From assembly GCF_009362785.1 (NCBI RefSeq), contig NZ_WHNQ01000030.1, positions 26,712 through 90,711 on the forward strand: a DNA stretch of 64,000 nucleotides, in the 5' to 3' direction. Below the pieces are notes generated by a model. The model saw nothing but the letters and a program-made list of their open reading frames with translations. It was not told where the DNA came from and did no database searches. Below are positions 7,550 through 17,347 of the stretch, in pieces. The DNA is from Paraburkholderia atlantica (GTDB lineage: Bacteria; Pseudomonadota; Gammaproteobacteria; Burkholderiales; Burkholderiaceae). Each line of letters starts with the position of its first letter. The first letter of the stretch is position 1. A program made the translations under genes and the position numbers.

Positions 7550-10500
7550 TCAACTGCGCAGCCGCGCGAAAATGCTCAGCAAGTCTTCGAGAACCACCGG
7601 TTTTTTCAGGTGCGCGTCGAAGCCCGCATCTTCGGCTGCGCTGACGTCCGCCTGCTGCCCGAAGCCGGTGACCGCGATACAGATCACGGACTTCATCGCC
7701 GGCATGCTGCGCAGCTTGCCGATGAACTCCATACCGTCCATGCCCGGCATGCCGATGTCGGACAGGATGATATCGGGCGCGTTGCCGTTGATGATCGTCA
7801 GCGCTTCCTCGCCGCTCGTCGCGGTGCGCACTTCGGCGCCCTCGCTTTCCAGCAGCAGCTTGAAGGTTTCGACGGTCGCGGCGTCGTCGTCGACCATCAG
7901 GATGCGCGTGCCTTTCAGCGGCTCGCCGGTGATTTCGATTCCCGCGCTCGTGCGGGTGGCGAGCCGGTGGGTAGGCAGCGTCACCGTGAACGTTGCGCCG
8001 CGGCCGACGCCGTCCGACTCCGCGCGCACCGCGCCGCCGTGCAGGTTGACCAGATCGCGCACCAGCGCGAGGCCGATACCGAGGCCCCCGCGGCGCGAGC
8101 CCGGATCGCGGCTTTGCTGGAACATCTCGAAGATATGCGGCAGCAGCGAGGCCTCGATGCCGATGCCGGTATCGCTGACGCGCAGCACGGCCTCGGCGTG
8201 GTCATTGACCTGCAACGACACCTGGATCGACCCGCGCTGCGTGAACTTCAGCGCATTACTGATCAGATTCCACACGATCTGCTCGATACGCGTCAGATCC
8301 GCATGAATGATCACGGGCGCATCGGTCACCTCGACGCTCAGTGTGATGCCGCGCTGCGCGGCATCGTCCTGCACCGCGCTGCACACGCGCTGCACGATCT
8401 CGCGCATGTCGACGACGGTGCGCACGACCGACAGCTTGCCGGTGCGCACGCGCGAAATGTCGAGCAGGTCGTCGATGATTTGCGCCTGGCCGATTACGGT
8501 GCGCCGGATCGTATCGGTCGCGCGCGACACGTTCAGGTTCTGGCGCGTTTCCGGCGCGCGCGCGATCAGTTCGGCGCTCGCTGAAATCAGGTTGAGCGGA
8601 TGCTTGAGCTCGTGCGACACGACCGCGAGAAATTCATCGCGGCGCCGCTGCGCTTCGCGCTCGCTCGCCGCGCGCAGCGTTTCGACGTGGGTGCCGCGTC
8701 CCGAGGTCGGGTCGCTGGCGAACTCGCCGAGATCGCGCGTGATCTTCGCAAAGCCGCTAAGACCCGGCTCGTCGAGAAGGGACAGCACACCGCTCGCGAA
8801 AAAGCGCGTGCCGTCCTTGCGCAGATGCCAGCTCTCCTCTTCGGCGCGGCCGTTCAGACGCGCTTCGGCGAACTCGCGTTGCGCAACGTTCGCGGCGCGG
8901 TCTTCGTCGGTGTACAGGATGTCGGCGGACTGGCCGATCATTTCGGCTTCGGAATAGCCGAAAATCCGTTCCGCGCCCGCGTTCCAGCTATTGATCACGC
9001 CGTTTTCGTCGAACGTGATGATCGCGTAGTCCTTGGTGCCCTCGGCGACGAGGCGCATGCGCCGCTCGCCTTCGCGCAGCCGGTCTTCCGCCTGACGCCG
9101 GCCGGTGATGTCGATGAACGACAGCACCGCGCCGTCGATGCGGTCTTCGGTGGTGCGGTAGGGCACGAAGCGCGCGAGATACCAGCGCCCGTCGTTGCTC
9201 TTCAGCTCGCGTTCGATCAGGCGCAGCGAGTCGAATGCTTCGGCCGCGTCGTCGGCGAGCTTGTCGTATTCGAGGCGGTGGGTGATGTCGAGCAGCGAGC
9301 GCCCGATATCCGACGGAATGATGCTGAACACGTCGGTGGCGCGCGGCGTATAGCGCTTGATGCAAATGTTGCGGTCGACGAAGATCGTGCCGATGTCGTT
9401 CGCGGCGATCAGGTTGTGCAGGTCGTCGTTGATCTTGCCGGTTTCCTCGACCTTCGACTTCAGCTCCGCGTTGACCGTGGTCAGCTCTTCGTTGATCGAT
9501 TGCAGCTCTTCCTTGCTGGTTTCGAGCTCCTCGGTCGCCGAGCGCAGTTCTTCGTTGATCGCCTGCAATTCCTCGTTCGACGCCTTCAGCTCCTCGGTCG
9601 AGGTCTCCGACTGCTCGATGGTGGACTGCAGTTGCTCCTTCGTGCGTTGCAGCTCGCGTTCGAGCTGGCTGATGATCGGGTCTTTCTGCACGTCAGCCGA
9701 CGCCGTTTCGGCGTTGGCCATGCTGTCTTCGACCTCGTCGAACAGCACCAGCACGAAGTCCGCGTTCGCTTCCGGGTCGTGCACCGGCCGCGCGGTCATA
9801 TTGACGAAGTACGAACGGCCATCGCGCTCGATGTGCACGCGGCGCGCTTCGACGCTGCGGTTCGTGTGCAAGGCCTGATAGATCGCGGTGCGCAGTTCGA
9901 GCCGCAGTTCCGGACGCACGGCGGCCACGATGTTATGCGACGGCTCGCCGCCCGAATATTGCAGAAAACGCCCGGCGCGATCGGACAGATGAACGATTTC
10001 GGATTCGCGGCTCACCAGCACGCTGGGCGGCGCATATTGCTCGACGAGCCGCTGGTGCAGATCGCCGAACGAAAAGCGCCGGCGCCCCGGCGGCTGCACC
10101 GTAGTGACGAGGGGGCGCGAACTCATCGTGCCCGAAATCGCGATCGGCATCGGCGTGTCACCGCGCACGGCCATGTTCGCGCGATAGATGCGGTTGCGCT
10201 TGTCGACCACGGTGAACATCGAGCTCACGCTGTCGGCCGACTCCGAGCTGCCGAGGAACAGCACGCCGCCGGGCCGCAGCGCGAAGTGGAACATCTTCAG
10301 AATTTCGATCTGCGCTTCGCGGTCCAGATAAATCAGCAGATTGCGGCAGCAGATCATATCGAGCCGCGAGAACGGCGGGTCGCTGAGCACGTTATGGTGC
10401 GCGAACAGCATGTGTTCGCGCAGCTCCTTCTTGATCCGGAAGTGCGCGGCGTCTTTGGTGAAGAACTGGCGGATGCGCGCCGGCGTCAGGTCGGCCGAGA

Positions 10501-11632
10501 CCGAATCCGGGTACAGGCCCACGCGCGCGAATGAAATGGCGCGCTCGTCGATGTCGGTCGCGAATACCTGGAACGACACGCCCTCGGGCGACTTCAGCGA
10601 GCGCTCCTGCAGCAGCATCGCCAGCGAATACGCTTCCTCGCCGGTCGCGCAGCCCACCGACCAGACGCGGATGCGGTCCTGTTCGCCGCGGTTTTCGAAG
10701 AGCGCCGGCAACACCTCGCGCTCAAGCACGTCGAACGCTTCCTTGTCGCGGAAGAAATTGGTGACGCTGATCAGCATGTCCTGCAGCAGCGCCTGGGTTT
10801 CTTCAGGGTGCAGATGCAGATAATCGCGATACGCCTGCAGATCCGTAATGCCGTTGACCTGCAGCCGGCGTTCGATACGGCGCAGAACCGTAGCCCGTTT
10901 GTAATGCCGGAAGTCGTGCGCGGTGCGGGTGCGCAGGATCACCATGATCTCGCGCAGCGCGCGCTCGGCCGACTCGTTGACCGTATCTTCCTCGGGCTCG
11001 TCCGGCTGCACGGCCGGCAGGTGAATTTCCCGCGCGGTGGACCACAGATCGAGCAGCCGCTGCGGCATTTCGGCCGCGGTCATTACGAAGTCGGCCATGC
11101 CGGTCGCGATCGCGCTGCGCGGCATGCTGTCGTATTCCGCTTCGGAAGGGTCCTGCACGAGCGTGATGCCGCCCATTTCCTTGATGCGCGACAGGCCGAC
11201 CGAGCCGTCCGAGCCCGCACCCGACATGACGATGCCGATCGCGCGTTCGCGGTGCGCCTCGGCGAGCGTGCGGAAGAACAGATCGATGCTCGCGCGGCGT
11301 CCCTCCTCGGACTGCTTCTGCGTGACGCGCAGGTAGCCGTCGACCATGATCATCTCGAACGAGGGCGCGACCAGATAGACGTGATCCGATTCGATCTGCG
11401 TAGGGCCCGTGACTTGCTGCACCGGCATGCTGGTGACTTTCTGCAGCAGCGAGGCCAGATTGCTTTCGTGATCCGGCGACAGGTGAACGACCACGACGAA
11501 GGCCATCGACGTGCGCGCGGGCAGCGCCTCGAAGAATTCCGTCAGCGCGTTAAGCCCCCCCGCCGATGCGCCGATACCGACGATCGGATAGAGTGCCTGG
11601 CTAGGCAGAGTTTGCCCTCGCTTCTTTGACAT
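7550..11632 (-). CDS. CheB-CheR-PAS-histidine kinase-receiver hybrid sensor
   Basis: A 1360-residue soluble multidomain signalling protein. Order: CheB methylesterase-like domain (1-195; GASAGG serine, VVHLSPDH histidine, GSDGSVG aspartate all kept); CheR methyltransferase domain (about 220-490; GCATGEEAYS and CRNLLIYLD); a long Glu/Leu coiled coil (about 650-731); two PAS domains (about 740-985); HisKA with SHELKHP (about 997); HATPase with NLISNALKF and DTGIGIE (about 1120-1160); C-terminal receiver (1239-1357) with VDDD and SDIGMPGMDG. No membrane segments are visible. Such hybrids act in stress or motility-independent signalling rather than classical chemotaxis. The upstream gene on the same strand is a stand-alone CheB (106-base gap after its stop), so co-expression is likely. 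AAGGGAC precedes the ATG. Confidence 0.93.
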   Translation of the reverse strand: MSKKRGQTLPSQALYPIVGIGASAGGLNALTEFFEALPARTSMAFVVVVHLSPDHESNLASLLQKVTSMPVQQVTGPTQIESDHVYLVAPSFEMIMVDGYLRVTQKQSEEGRRASIDLFFRTLAEAHRERAIGIVMSGAGSDGSVGLSRIKEMGGITLVQDPSEAEYDSMPRSAIATGMADFVMTAAEMPQRLLDLWSTAREIHLPAVQPDEPEEDTVNESAERALREIMVILRTRTAHDFRHYKRATVLRRIERRLQVNGITDLQAYRDYLHLHPEETQALLQDMLISVTNFFRDKEAFDVLEREVLPALFENRGEQDRIRVWSVGCATGEEAYSLAMLLQERSLKSPEGVSFQVFATDIDERAISFARVGLYPDSVSADLTPARIRQFFTKDAAHFRIKKELREHMLFAHHNVLSDPPFSRLDMICCRNLLIYLDREAQIEILKMFHFALRPGGVLFLGSSESADSVSSMFTVVDKRNRIYRANMAVRGDTPMPIAISGTMSSRPLVTTVQPPGRRRFSFGDLHQRLVEQYAPPSVLVSRESEIVHLSDRAGRFLQYSGGEPSHNIVAAVRPELRLELRTAIYQALHTNRSVEARRVHIERDGRSYFVNMTARPVHDPEANADFVLVLFDEVEDSMANAETASADVQKDPIISQLERELQRTKEQLQSTIEQSETSTEELKASNEELQAINEELRSATEELETSKEELQSINEELTTVNAELKSKVEETGKINDDLHNLIAANDIGTIFVDRNICIKRYTPRATDVFSIIPSDIGRSLLDITHRLEYDKLADDAAEAFDSLRLIERELKSNDGRWYLARFVPYRTTEDRIDGAVLSFIDITGRRQAEDRLREGERRMRLVAEGTKDYAIITFDENGVINSWNAGAERIFGYSEAEMIGQSADILYTDEDRAANVAQREFAEARLNGRAEEESWHLRKDGTRFFASGVLSLLDEPGLSGFAKITRDLGEFASDPTSGRGTHVETLRAASEREAQRRRDEFLAVVSHELKHPLNLISASAELIARAPETRQNLNVSRATDTIRRTVIGQAQIIDDLLDISRVRTGKLSVVRTVVDMREIVQRVCSAVQDDAAQRGITLSVEVTDAPVIIHADLTRIEQIVWNLISNALKFTQRGSIQVSLQVNDHAEAVLRVSDTGIGIEASLLPHIFEMFQQSRDPGSRRGGLGIGLALVRDLVNLHGGAVRAESDGVGRGATFTVTLPTHRLATRTSAGIEITGEPLKGTRILMVDDDAATVETFKLLLESEGAEVRTATSGEEALTIINGNAPDIILSDIGMPGMDGMEFIGKLRSMPAMKSVICIAVTGFGQQADVSAAEDAGFDAHLKKPVVLEDLLSIFARLRS

Positions 11633-11738
11633 GGCTGCGTGTCCCTTCTTGGAAAAGGATAGTGTTCAGCGGTGAATTTTTATAGGGCAGCGAGCCCATT
11701 TCTTGCTCGGCCCGGATCGTTATTATCCCGCATTGCAC

Positions 11739-12728
11739 TCATTTTTCCAGCAGCATGGACTGCAAGAGTTCGGCCGCGTGGCCCGCGCGCCGGGCATTGT
11801 CCTCCTCGCGTCGTTGCGCGGCGGTGTCCCCTATCGCCGCGAAGTGTTCGCCGAGCTCGCGGCTGAACATTTCGCGCTCGCGCAGCGCCCGCAGCGCATT
11901 GCGCAGAGACATCTCCGCATCGATCATGCGGCCGTCGTCGAGCGACGCGGCCGAATACGCATGGCCGGTATGGCAGCGGTAACGCAGCACGCGCGAACCG
12001 GTGATGCGCCACAGCGTGCCGTTGCATTCGGGGCACGTGAAAGTCGACGGCGTTGCCAGTCCCTCGATGGCGTCGAACGGCGCGGTGCCGGACAGCCACG
12101 CGCGCTGTTCGAGGGCGACGCGGTCGGAGGCCTCGCGCTGCGCCGGCCCGATATTTACCGGCGGGTTGGAAATGCCGCCGGTCAGTTTTACCAAACATGG
12201 GCCCAGTTGCTGGAGCGGCAGCACGTGGTCGGCGAAGGGCGTTGCATGCCGTGGCATCTCGCTCGCGAACGCGTCGTCGGGGTCCTGCACGACCGTCGTG
12301 CCGCCGCACGCCTGGATCGCTTCGAGGCCCGCGGCGCCATCGTCGAGCAGGCCGGTCAGGATCACGCCGATCGCGCGCGGTCCCATCTGTGCGGCCGCGC
12401 TGCGAAACAGCGGGTCGATCGCGGGGCGCGCGAAATTTTCCTTTGCGCCATGCAGGAGCCGCAACTGCCCATCGTCTACCACGAGGTGCCGATCGGGCGG
12501 CGCCACGTAAATTCTGCCGGGCACGTAATGTTCGCCATCCTGCGCGTGCTTGGCGGGTAGCGGTCCGGCCTGGTTCAGAAGCGTAGGGAGCATGCTGCCG
12601 TGCGCGCCGATGTGCAGCACGACGGCGATGCTGGCGGGCATATCGACGGGAAGCTGCGACGCAAGCGCACGCAGCGCGTCGACCCCTCCCGAGGACGTGC
12701 CTATTACGATGAAATCACGGTGGGTCAA
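11739..12728 (-). CDS. Stand-alone CheB-type methylesterase with C-terminal zinc-ribbon-like region
   Basis: The predicted protein has 329 residues. The CheB catalytic domain fills residues about 4-190: GTSSGG serine, VVLHIGAHG histidine, and LTGLLDDGAAG aspartate. There is no N-terminal receiver, unlike classical CheB. Around residue 235 there is CPECNG and about 20 residues later YRCHTGHAYS, a likely metal-binding ribbon, followed by a charged helical tail. The open frame reaches a TTG at 12779 directly after a stop codon, with no ribosome site. I therefore place the start at the TTG at 12728, preceded by GGAG with five-base spacing and immediately before the conserved HRDFIVIG strand. It is upstream of the large hybrid sensor and divergent from the CheB/CheR gene at 12999. 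Confidence 0.87.
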   Translation of the reverse strand: MTHRDFIVIGTSSGGVDALRALASQLPVDMPASIAVVLHIGAHGSMLPTLLNQAGPLPAKHAQDGEHYVPGRIYVAPPDRHLVVDDGQLRLLHGAKENFARPAIDPLFRSAAAQMGPRAIGVILTGLLDDGAAGLEAIQACGGTTVVQDPDDAFASEMPRHATPFADHVLPLQQLGPCLVKLTGGISNPPVNIGPAQREASDRVALEQRAWLSGTAPFDAIEGLATPSTFTCPECNGTLWRITGSRVLRYRCHTGHAYSAASLDDGRMIDAEMSLRNALRALREREMFSRELGEHFAAIGDTAAQRREEDNARRAGHAAELLQSMLLEK

Positions 12729-12998
12729 GTGGACTCCGGGACGTGGAAGCAGGACGGGAAAACCGGCCTTTCGTGTCAATCAAACTAATGAGCAAGCGAT
12801 ATGCCGTCCGGGCATTTTTATTGCGCGGTCGTCGATGAAAACGTCCTTGCGCCTACACCGGTTTTCAGCCTCCGCCACAAATCAGCCACGCGCTGGCCGA
12901 AAGCACCGCGCGCCACGCACAGGCATATGATGATCATGTAGGACAGGTGTGCCGGGCATGGCCGGCACGATACGACGTTCCTGCGCAAACTCACACTC

Positions 12999-15900
12999 AT
13001 GGCGACTCCGATTCAAGCTTCCGTGCCAGCGGAAAGCTGCCACGTCGTCGGCATTGGTGCATCCGCCGGCGGCATCGAAGCGATGCATTGCCTGCTTCAG
13101 GCTTTGCCCGCCGAACCTGCGCTTGCGCTCGTCGTCGTGCAACACCAGCTGCCGGGTGGATCGAACGAACTCGTGAATCTGGTCAGCAAGTGGACGTTGC
13201 TGCCGGTCCGTGCCGCGAACAACGGCGAGCGTCCCGAGCCGAACCACGTCTACGTAGCGGGTTCCGACGACGTGCTGACGCTCGAAGGCGGCGTCTTTCG
13301 CACGCGGCCGGTCGACGGCGGCAGCCGCCGTCCCGGCATCGACACTATCGACGCATTCCTTGAAAGCCTCGCGCAAGATCGCGGCTCGCACGCGCTCGCG
13401 GCGATCCTGTGCGGCACCGGCACCGATGGCGCGGCCGGCGCGATCTGCGTGAAGCGGGCCGGCGGCGTGGTGCTGGTGCAGGACCCGGTCACCACGATGA
13501 ACGACAGCATGCCGAGAGCGGTGATTTCGCGCGGCGCCGCCGACTACATCCTGCCGGTCGGCGAGATCGCGAAACAGCTGCTGCGCTGCGCGTCACCCGC
13601 CTATGTGCGGCCGGCCAATGAAGTCGCATGGACCGGCGAGATCACGCGAACGCTCGATGAGATCGTCGGGCTGGTCCGCAAGCAGGCGGGCTTCGATCTG
13701 GGTGGATACAAGGCGACCCCGCTGCTGTGGCGCATCCAGCAGCGCATGGATCTACGGCGAGCCGAATCGTTCGGCGACTACGAGTCGCTGTTGCGCGACG
13801 ACCCGGCCGAGCTCGAAGCGCTGATTCGCGGCATTCCGATTCACGTGACCGAGTTCTTCCGCGATGCGCCGGCCTGGGACGTGCTGCGGCATGAGGTCAT
13901 CGAGCCGATGCTGAGCGAGCGACATGCGGGCGATGTCGTGCGGGCCTGGACGCCAGCCTGCGCGACCGGCGAAGAGGCGTATTCGGTTGCGATGCTTCTG
14001 CAAGAGCATGCGGACAACACCGGCCGTCCCTTCGATTTCCGGGTGTTCGCGACCGATGCGTCGCCGGAGATCGTCGCGCGCGCGAGCCGCGGCGCGTTTT
14101 CGGGCGACGCGCTGAAGAACGTCTCCACGGCACGCCAGCAGAAGTTCTTCTATTCCACCGACGGCAACTGGCGCGTCAAACGCCACCTGCGCGAAAAGAT
14201 GGTATTCGCGCCGCAGGACCTGCTGCTCGATCCCCCGTTCAAGGACCTCGATCTGGTCACTTGTCGCAACCTGCTGATTTATCTCGACCCCGAAGCGGTC
14301 AAGCGCGTCGTATTCCTGCTGCACAGCTCGCTGAAGGTGGGCGGGTATCTGTTCCTCGGCAAGGGCGAGCCGCTGTTATCGCGGCAAGGTTTCAACTTCG
14401 TGTCGAGCCGTTGGCATATCTACCGCAAGACGGGCCCCGCGAGTGACGTCGAAGTCCGCTTCCCGTTGCGTGTCGCGACAAGCTTGCGCGCGAGCGCCGT
14501 GCCTTTCATCGGTCATTCGAGCGCGCATGCGCAGCGGGATTTCCCGTCGGTGTTGATCGACGACGAGTTCCGCGTGCTGCGTGTGTATGGCGATACGGAA
14601 AAATTCCTGCGTGTCCCGGCCGGCCAGCCAACCGACAACCTGCTCGAACTGACGCAGCGCGAACTGGCGTCGAGCCTGAAGGCAGCCGCGAAGATGGCGC
14701 TCGAAGACGGTCAGCCGACGATCGTCAACGGCCTGCGGGACGAAGGTAACGTCACGCACTCGTTCCAGATCCGGCTCACGCCGATTCGAAGCGCGCAAAA
14801 CGGCGCCGCGCCGAGGCTGCTCGCATCGTTCATTTCCCGCGCGCGCGAGATTCGCCCCGGCGCCACCGAACCGGTTGCACTGCCGAGCCACGATGCGGAC
14901 GTCGCGGCTTCCAGCGAGTGGAGCGAAGCGATCCGCATCTCGCGCGAGGAACTGGAGGCGTCGCGCGAAGAGTTGCAGGTGCTCAACGAGGAACTGAAAG
15001 CCGCGAACGAGCAACTCAATCTCGTCAACGACGACCTGAACCAGGCCAATGCGCGGCTCACCGGCAAGATAGCGGAACTGGAGATGCAAAGCAGCGTACT
15101 GAGCGCCGGTGCGGTGATGGCAATGTTTCTCGACGAGGCGTTGCGCGTGCGGTGGTTCACGCCTTCGATCTGCGAGATATTTCCGCTGAAAACGGGCGAC
15201 GTCGGTCGCGGCATCGCCGATATTTCGCCGAAGGTCGACGACGTGAATTTCCTGCGCGACGTGCTCGCGGTGATGCAGAACCGGGCACCGCGCGAAGCCG
15301 AGGTGCGCAATGCAAGCGGTGAATGGTTCCTGCGGCGCATTCGCCCGTTTCTGTCGCAGACCGGCACGACCGGCGTGGCTGTCACGGTCACCGACATCTC
15401 CGATCTGAAGCACGCGGAGAGAGTGCTGCGCGAAAGCGCGATGCACGATTTCATGCTGCGCTTCGCCAACGCGCTGCGCGGGCTGACCGGTTACCGCAAT
15501 ACCCGATCGACGGCGATCCGGATGCTGCGTCAGCAGTTCGGCGCCGCGCGCGTCAACTACTCGGAAGCGCGTGGCCCCGATGAACTGGAAATCGTCGCGA
15601 CCGACGCGCTCGCGGGCACGGCCGATATGCTGGGCCGCCGCTGCGCGATCAACGACGCCGGGCACGCGCTCACGGCCGCGCTGTTCACCGGCCGCAGCGG
15701 CTGGAGCAACGACGTGATGGCCGATCCCGCCGCAAGCGCGGCCGAGCGGCGCGCTTGCCATGCGCTCGGCATCGGCGCGTGGGCCAACATGCCGTTCGTG
15801 CAGTCGGGCCGCGTGCTCGGCGCGCTGACGATGCACTTCGACACCGCGCACACGTGGGCGCCCGACGAACTGATGTTTCTCGAACTGATGGCCGAGCGCA

Positions 15901-16118
15901 CGTGGGCGGCGGTCGGACGTGCGCGGGCCGAGGAAGACCTGCGCGCGCGCAACGAGGAACTCGAGCGGATCAACAAGGTGGCGATCGGCCGCGAACTGCG
16001 CATGATCGATCTGAAGAACGAGGTTAACGAATTGCGCCGGCAACTCGGCCAATCGCGTCGCTATGCGACGGAATCCGACGATCATGACGATCGCAACAAG
16101 GCGCCCGACTGCACCTAA
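12999..16118 (+). CDS. CheB-CheR-PAS-GAF signalling protein without kinase domain
   Basis: A 1039-residue protein. It has a CheB domain (residues 10-195: GIGASAGG, VVQHQLPGG, GTGTDGAAG), a CheR domain (about 210-465: ACATGEEAYSVAM, CRNLLIYLD), a coiled coil rich in EELKAANEQL (about 640-704), a PAS domain (about 704-807) and a GAF-like domain (about 814-974). A final helix carries the NKVAIGRELRMIDLKNEV pattern that usually links a sensory domain to an output domain. Here the protein stops about 40 residues later with no kinase, GGDEF or receiver. Either it signals through methylation/demethylation or through a partner. It diverges from the CheB gene ending the neighbouring minus-strand unit; about 270 bases separate the two starts. 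Confidence 0.9.
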   Translation: MATPIQASVPAESCHVVGIGASAGGIEAMHCLLQALPAEPALALVVVQHQLPGGSNELVNLVSKWTLLPVRAANNGERPEPNHVYVAGSDDVLTLEGGVFRTRPVDGGSRRPGIDTIDAFLESLAQDRGSHALAAILCGTGTDGAAGAICVKRAGGVVLVQDPVTTMNDSMPRAVISRGAADYILPVGEIAKQLLRCASPAYVRPANEVAWTGEITRTLDEIVGLVRKQAGFDLGGYKATPLLWRIQQRMDLRRAESFGDYESLLRDDPAELEALIRGIPIHVTEFFRDAPAWDVLRHEVIEPMLSERHAGDVVRAWTPACATGEEAYSVAMLLQEHADNTGRPFDFRVFATDASPEIVARASRGAFSGDALKNVSTARQQKFFYSTDGNWRVKRHLREKMVFAPQDLLLDPPFKDLDLVTCRNLLIYLDPEAVKRVVFLLHSSLKVGGYLFLGKGEPLLSRQGFNFVSSRWHIYRKTGPASDVEVRFPLRVATSLRASAVPFIGHSSAHAQRDFPSVLIDDEFRVLRVYGDTEKFLRVPAGQPTDNLLELTQRELASSLKAAAKMALEDGQPTIVNGLRDEGNVTHSFQIRLTPIRSAQNGAAPRLLASFISRAREIRPGATEPVALPSHDADVAASSEWSEAIRISREELEASREELQVLNEELKAANEQLNLVNDDLNQANARLTGKIAELEMQSSVLSAGAVMAMFLDEALRVRWFTPSICEIFPLKTGDVGRGIADISPKVDDVNFLRDVLAVMQNRAPREAEVRNASGEWFLRRIRPFLSQTGTTGVAVTVTDISDLKHAERVLRESAMHDFMLRFANALRGLTGYRNTRSTAIRMLRQQFGAARVNYSEARGPDELEIVATDALAGTADMLGRRCAINDAGHALTAALFTGRSGWSNDVMADPAASAAERRACHALGIGAWANMPFVQSGRVLGALTMHFDTAHTWAPDELMFLELMAERTWAAVGRARAEEDLRARNEELERINKVAIGRELRMIDLKNEVNELRRQLGQSRRYATESDDHDDRNKAPDCT

Positions 16119-16125
16119 ACGGCGA

Positions 16126-17205
16126 TTACACCGGCGCGGGCTGACTGCCCGTCGCTCGCGGATGGTCTCGCGTGTCGGGCGCGAGCAGCGCGTCGTAGAT
16201 CGTCAGGTAGTCGTCGGTCATGCGCGCGGCCGTGAAGCGGCGTTCGAACGCATGCCGGCACGCGCCACGCTCGATGCTGTCGATGCGCGCAACCGCTTGC
16301 ACGGCCTCGTCCACGTTATCGACGAGCAGGCCGCTCACGCCGTCGTCGATCAACTCTGGCACCGCGCCGCGGCGAAACGCGATCACCGGCGTACCGCACG
16401 CCATCGCCTCGATCATCACCATGCCGAACGGCTCGTCCCATTCGATCGGCAGCAGCAACGCGCGGGCGTTTTGGATCAAGCGCCGGCGCGCGAGGCCGCC
16501 GACTTCGCCGAGGTATTCGGTGAACGCTGTCGAGCGGCGCAACAGCGGATCGATGCGCTCGCGGAAATAGTCGCGCTCGCCGGGATGGATCTTCGCGGCG
16601 ATCTTCAACGGCAAGCCGCTGCGCCGGGCAATTTCGATCGCGAGATCGGGACGTTTCTCCGGCATCATGCGGCCGAGAAATAACAGGTATGAACCGGCCA
16701 TCGGTTGAAACGCGAACTCGGCGAGCGGCAGGCCGTGATGGACCGTGCCTTGCCAGTTCGCCCACGGCACCGGCCGGCGCTGACTCGCGGAAATCGACAC
16801 CACCGGCACGCGGGCGAATTCGCGAAACAGCGGGCCGTGATCGTGCAGCAGCAGACGGCCATGCAGCGTCGTCAGCGTACGGCATGGCATGAGTTCTGAC
16901 CACGCGAAATGCAATGGCTCGCCGTGAAAATGAACGACATCGAATTGATCCGCGTCGCGAATCACGCGCGCGAGTTGCCTGACGTGATGCGTTTGCGTGT
17001 CCCACACGTTCGTGTCGCGCCAAAGTCCGCGCGGGCAGATCGACACGAGTCGCGCGGCGGTCGTCGAATCGGCGCTCGCATAGAGCGTCACGTCGTGGCC
17101 GCGGGCGACCAGTTCTTCGGTCAGATACGACACGACGCGTTCGGTCGCACCGTACGCGAACGGCGGTACGCTTTCGTAAAGCGGGGCGATCTGGGCGATT
17201 CTCAT
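16126..17205 (-). CDS. Glycosyltransferase family 4
   Basis: A 359-residue GT-B enzyme. It begins MRIAQIAPLYESVPP and has the acceptor-domain glycine loop (AYGATERVVSYL), HFHGEP and TLHGRL motifs. The donor-binding C-terminal half includes LLFLGRMMPEKRPDLAIE and the EPFGMVMIEAMACGTPVIAF motif with its EX7E pair. The reading frame extends to 17385, but the added residues are not conserved, so the ATG at 17205 is used. It converges on the CheB/CheR gene with only seven bases between stops. Similar genes in this group are often linked to stress or surface functions; its substrate is unknown. Confidence 0.9.
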   Translation of the reverse strand: MRIAQIAPLYESVPPFAYGATERVVSYLTEELVARGHDVTLYASADSTTAARLVSICPRGLWRDTNVWDTQTHHVRQLARVIRDADQFDVVHFHGEPLHFAWSELMPCRTLTTLHGRLLLHDHGPLFREFARVPVVSISASQRRPVPWANWQGTVHHGLPLAEFAFQPMAGSYLLFLGRMMPEKRPDLAIEIARRSGLPLKIAAKIHPGERDYFRERIDPLLRRSTAFTEYLGEVGGLARRRLIQNARALLLPIEWDEPFGMVMIEAMACGTPVIAFRRGAVPELIDDGVSGLLVDNVDEAVQAVARIDSIERGACRHAFERRFTAARMTDDYLTIYDALLAPDTRDHPRATGSQPAPV

Positions 17206-17347
17206 CGGGCGTTGAAAAGAGGAGAGGGAAGTCGGCGCGCAACACGCCGCGCCGGACCACCAGCAGCAATCGGCGTACCGCCGCGCGACCGGTGACGCGG
17301 TATGGCGTTTGCTCGATGCGGGCACTTGACCGATCAAAGGAGCTGCC

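Noticed and set aside
9440..9690. Repetitive GAGCTC-type stretch in the hybrid sensor, considered as a tandem DNA repeat
   Set aside because: It codes for the Glu/Leu coiled coil found between CheR and PAS domains in many homologues; the repetition is explained by the protein.
8600..10534. 644-residue plus-strand open frame inside the hybrid sensor gene
   Set aside because: Antisense shadow; its repeated Leu/Gln/Arg pattern is the reverse of the sensor's coiled coil.
14376..16085. 569-residue open frame antisense to the CheB/CheR gene
   Set aside because: Shadow frame of a GC-rich gene; the sense strand has clear domains.
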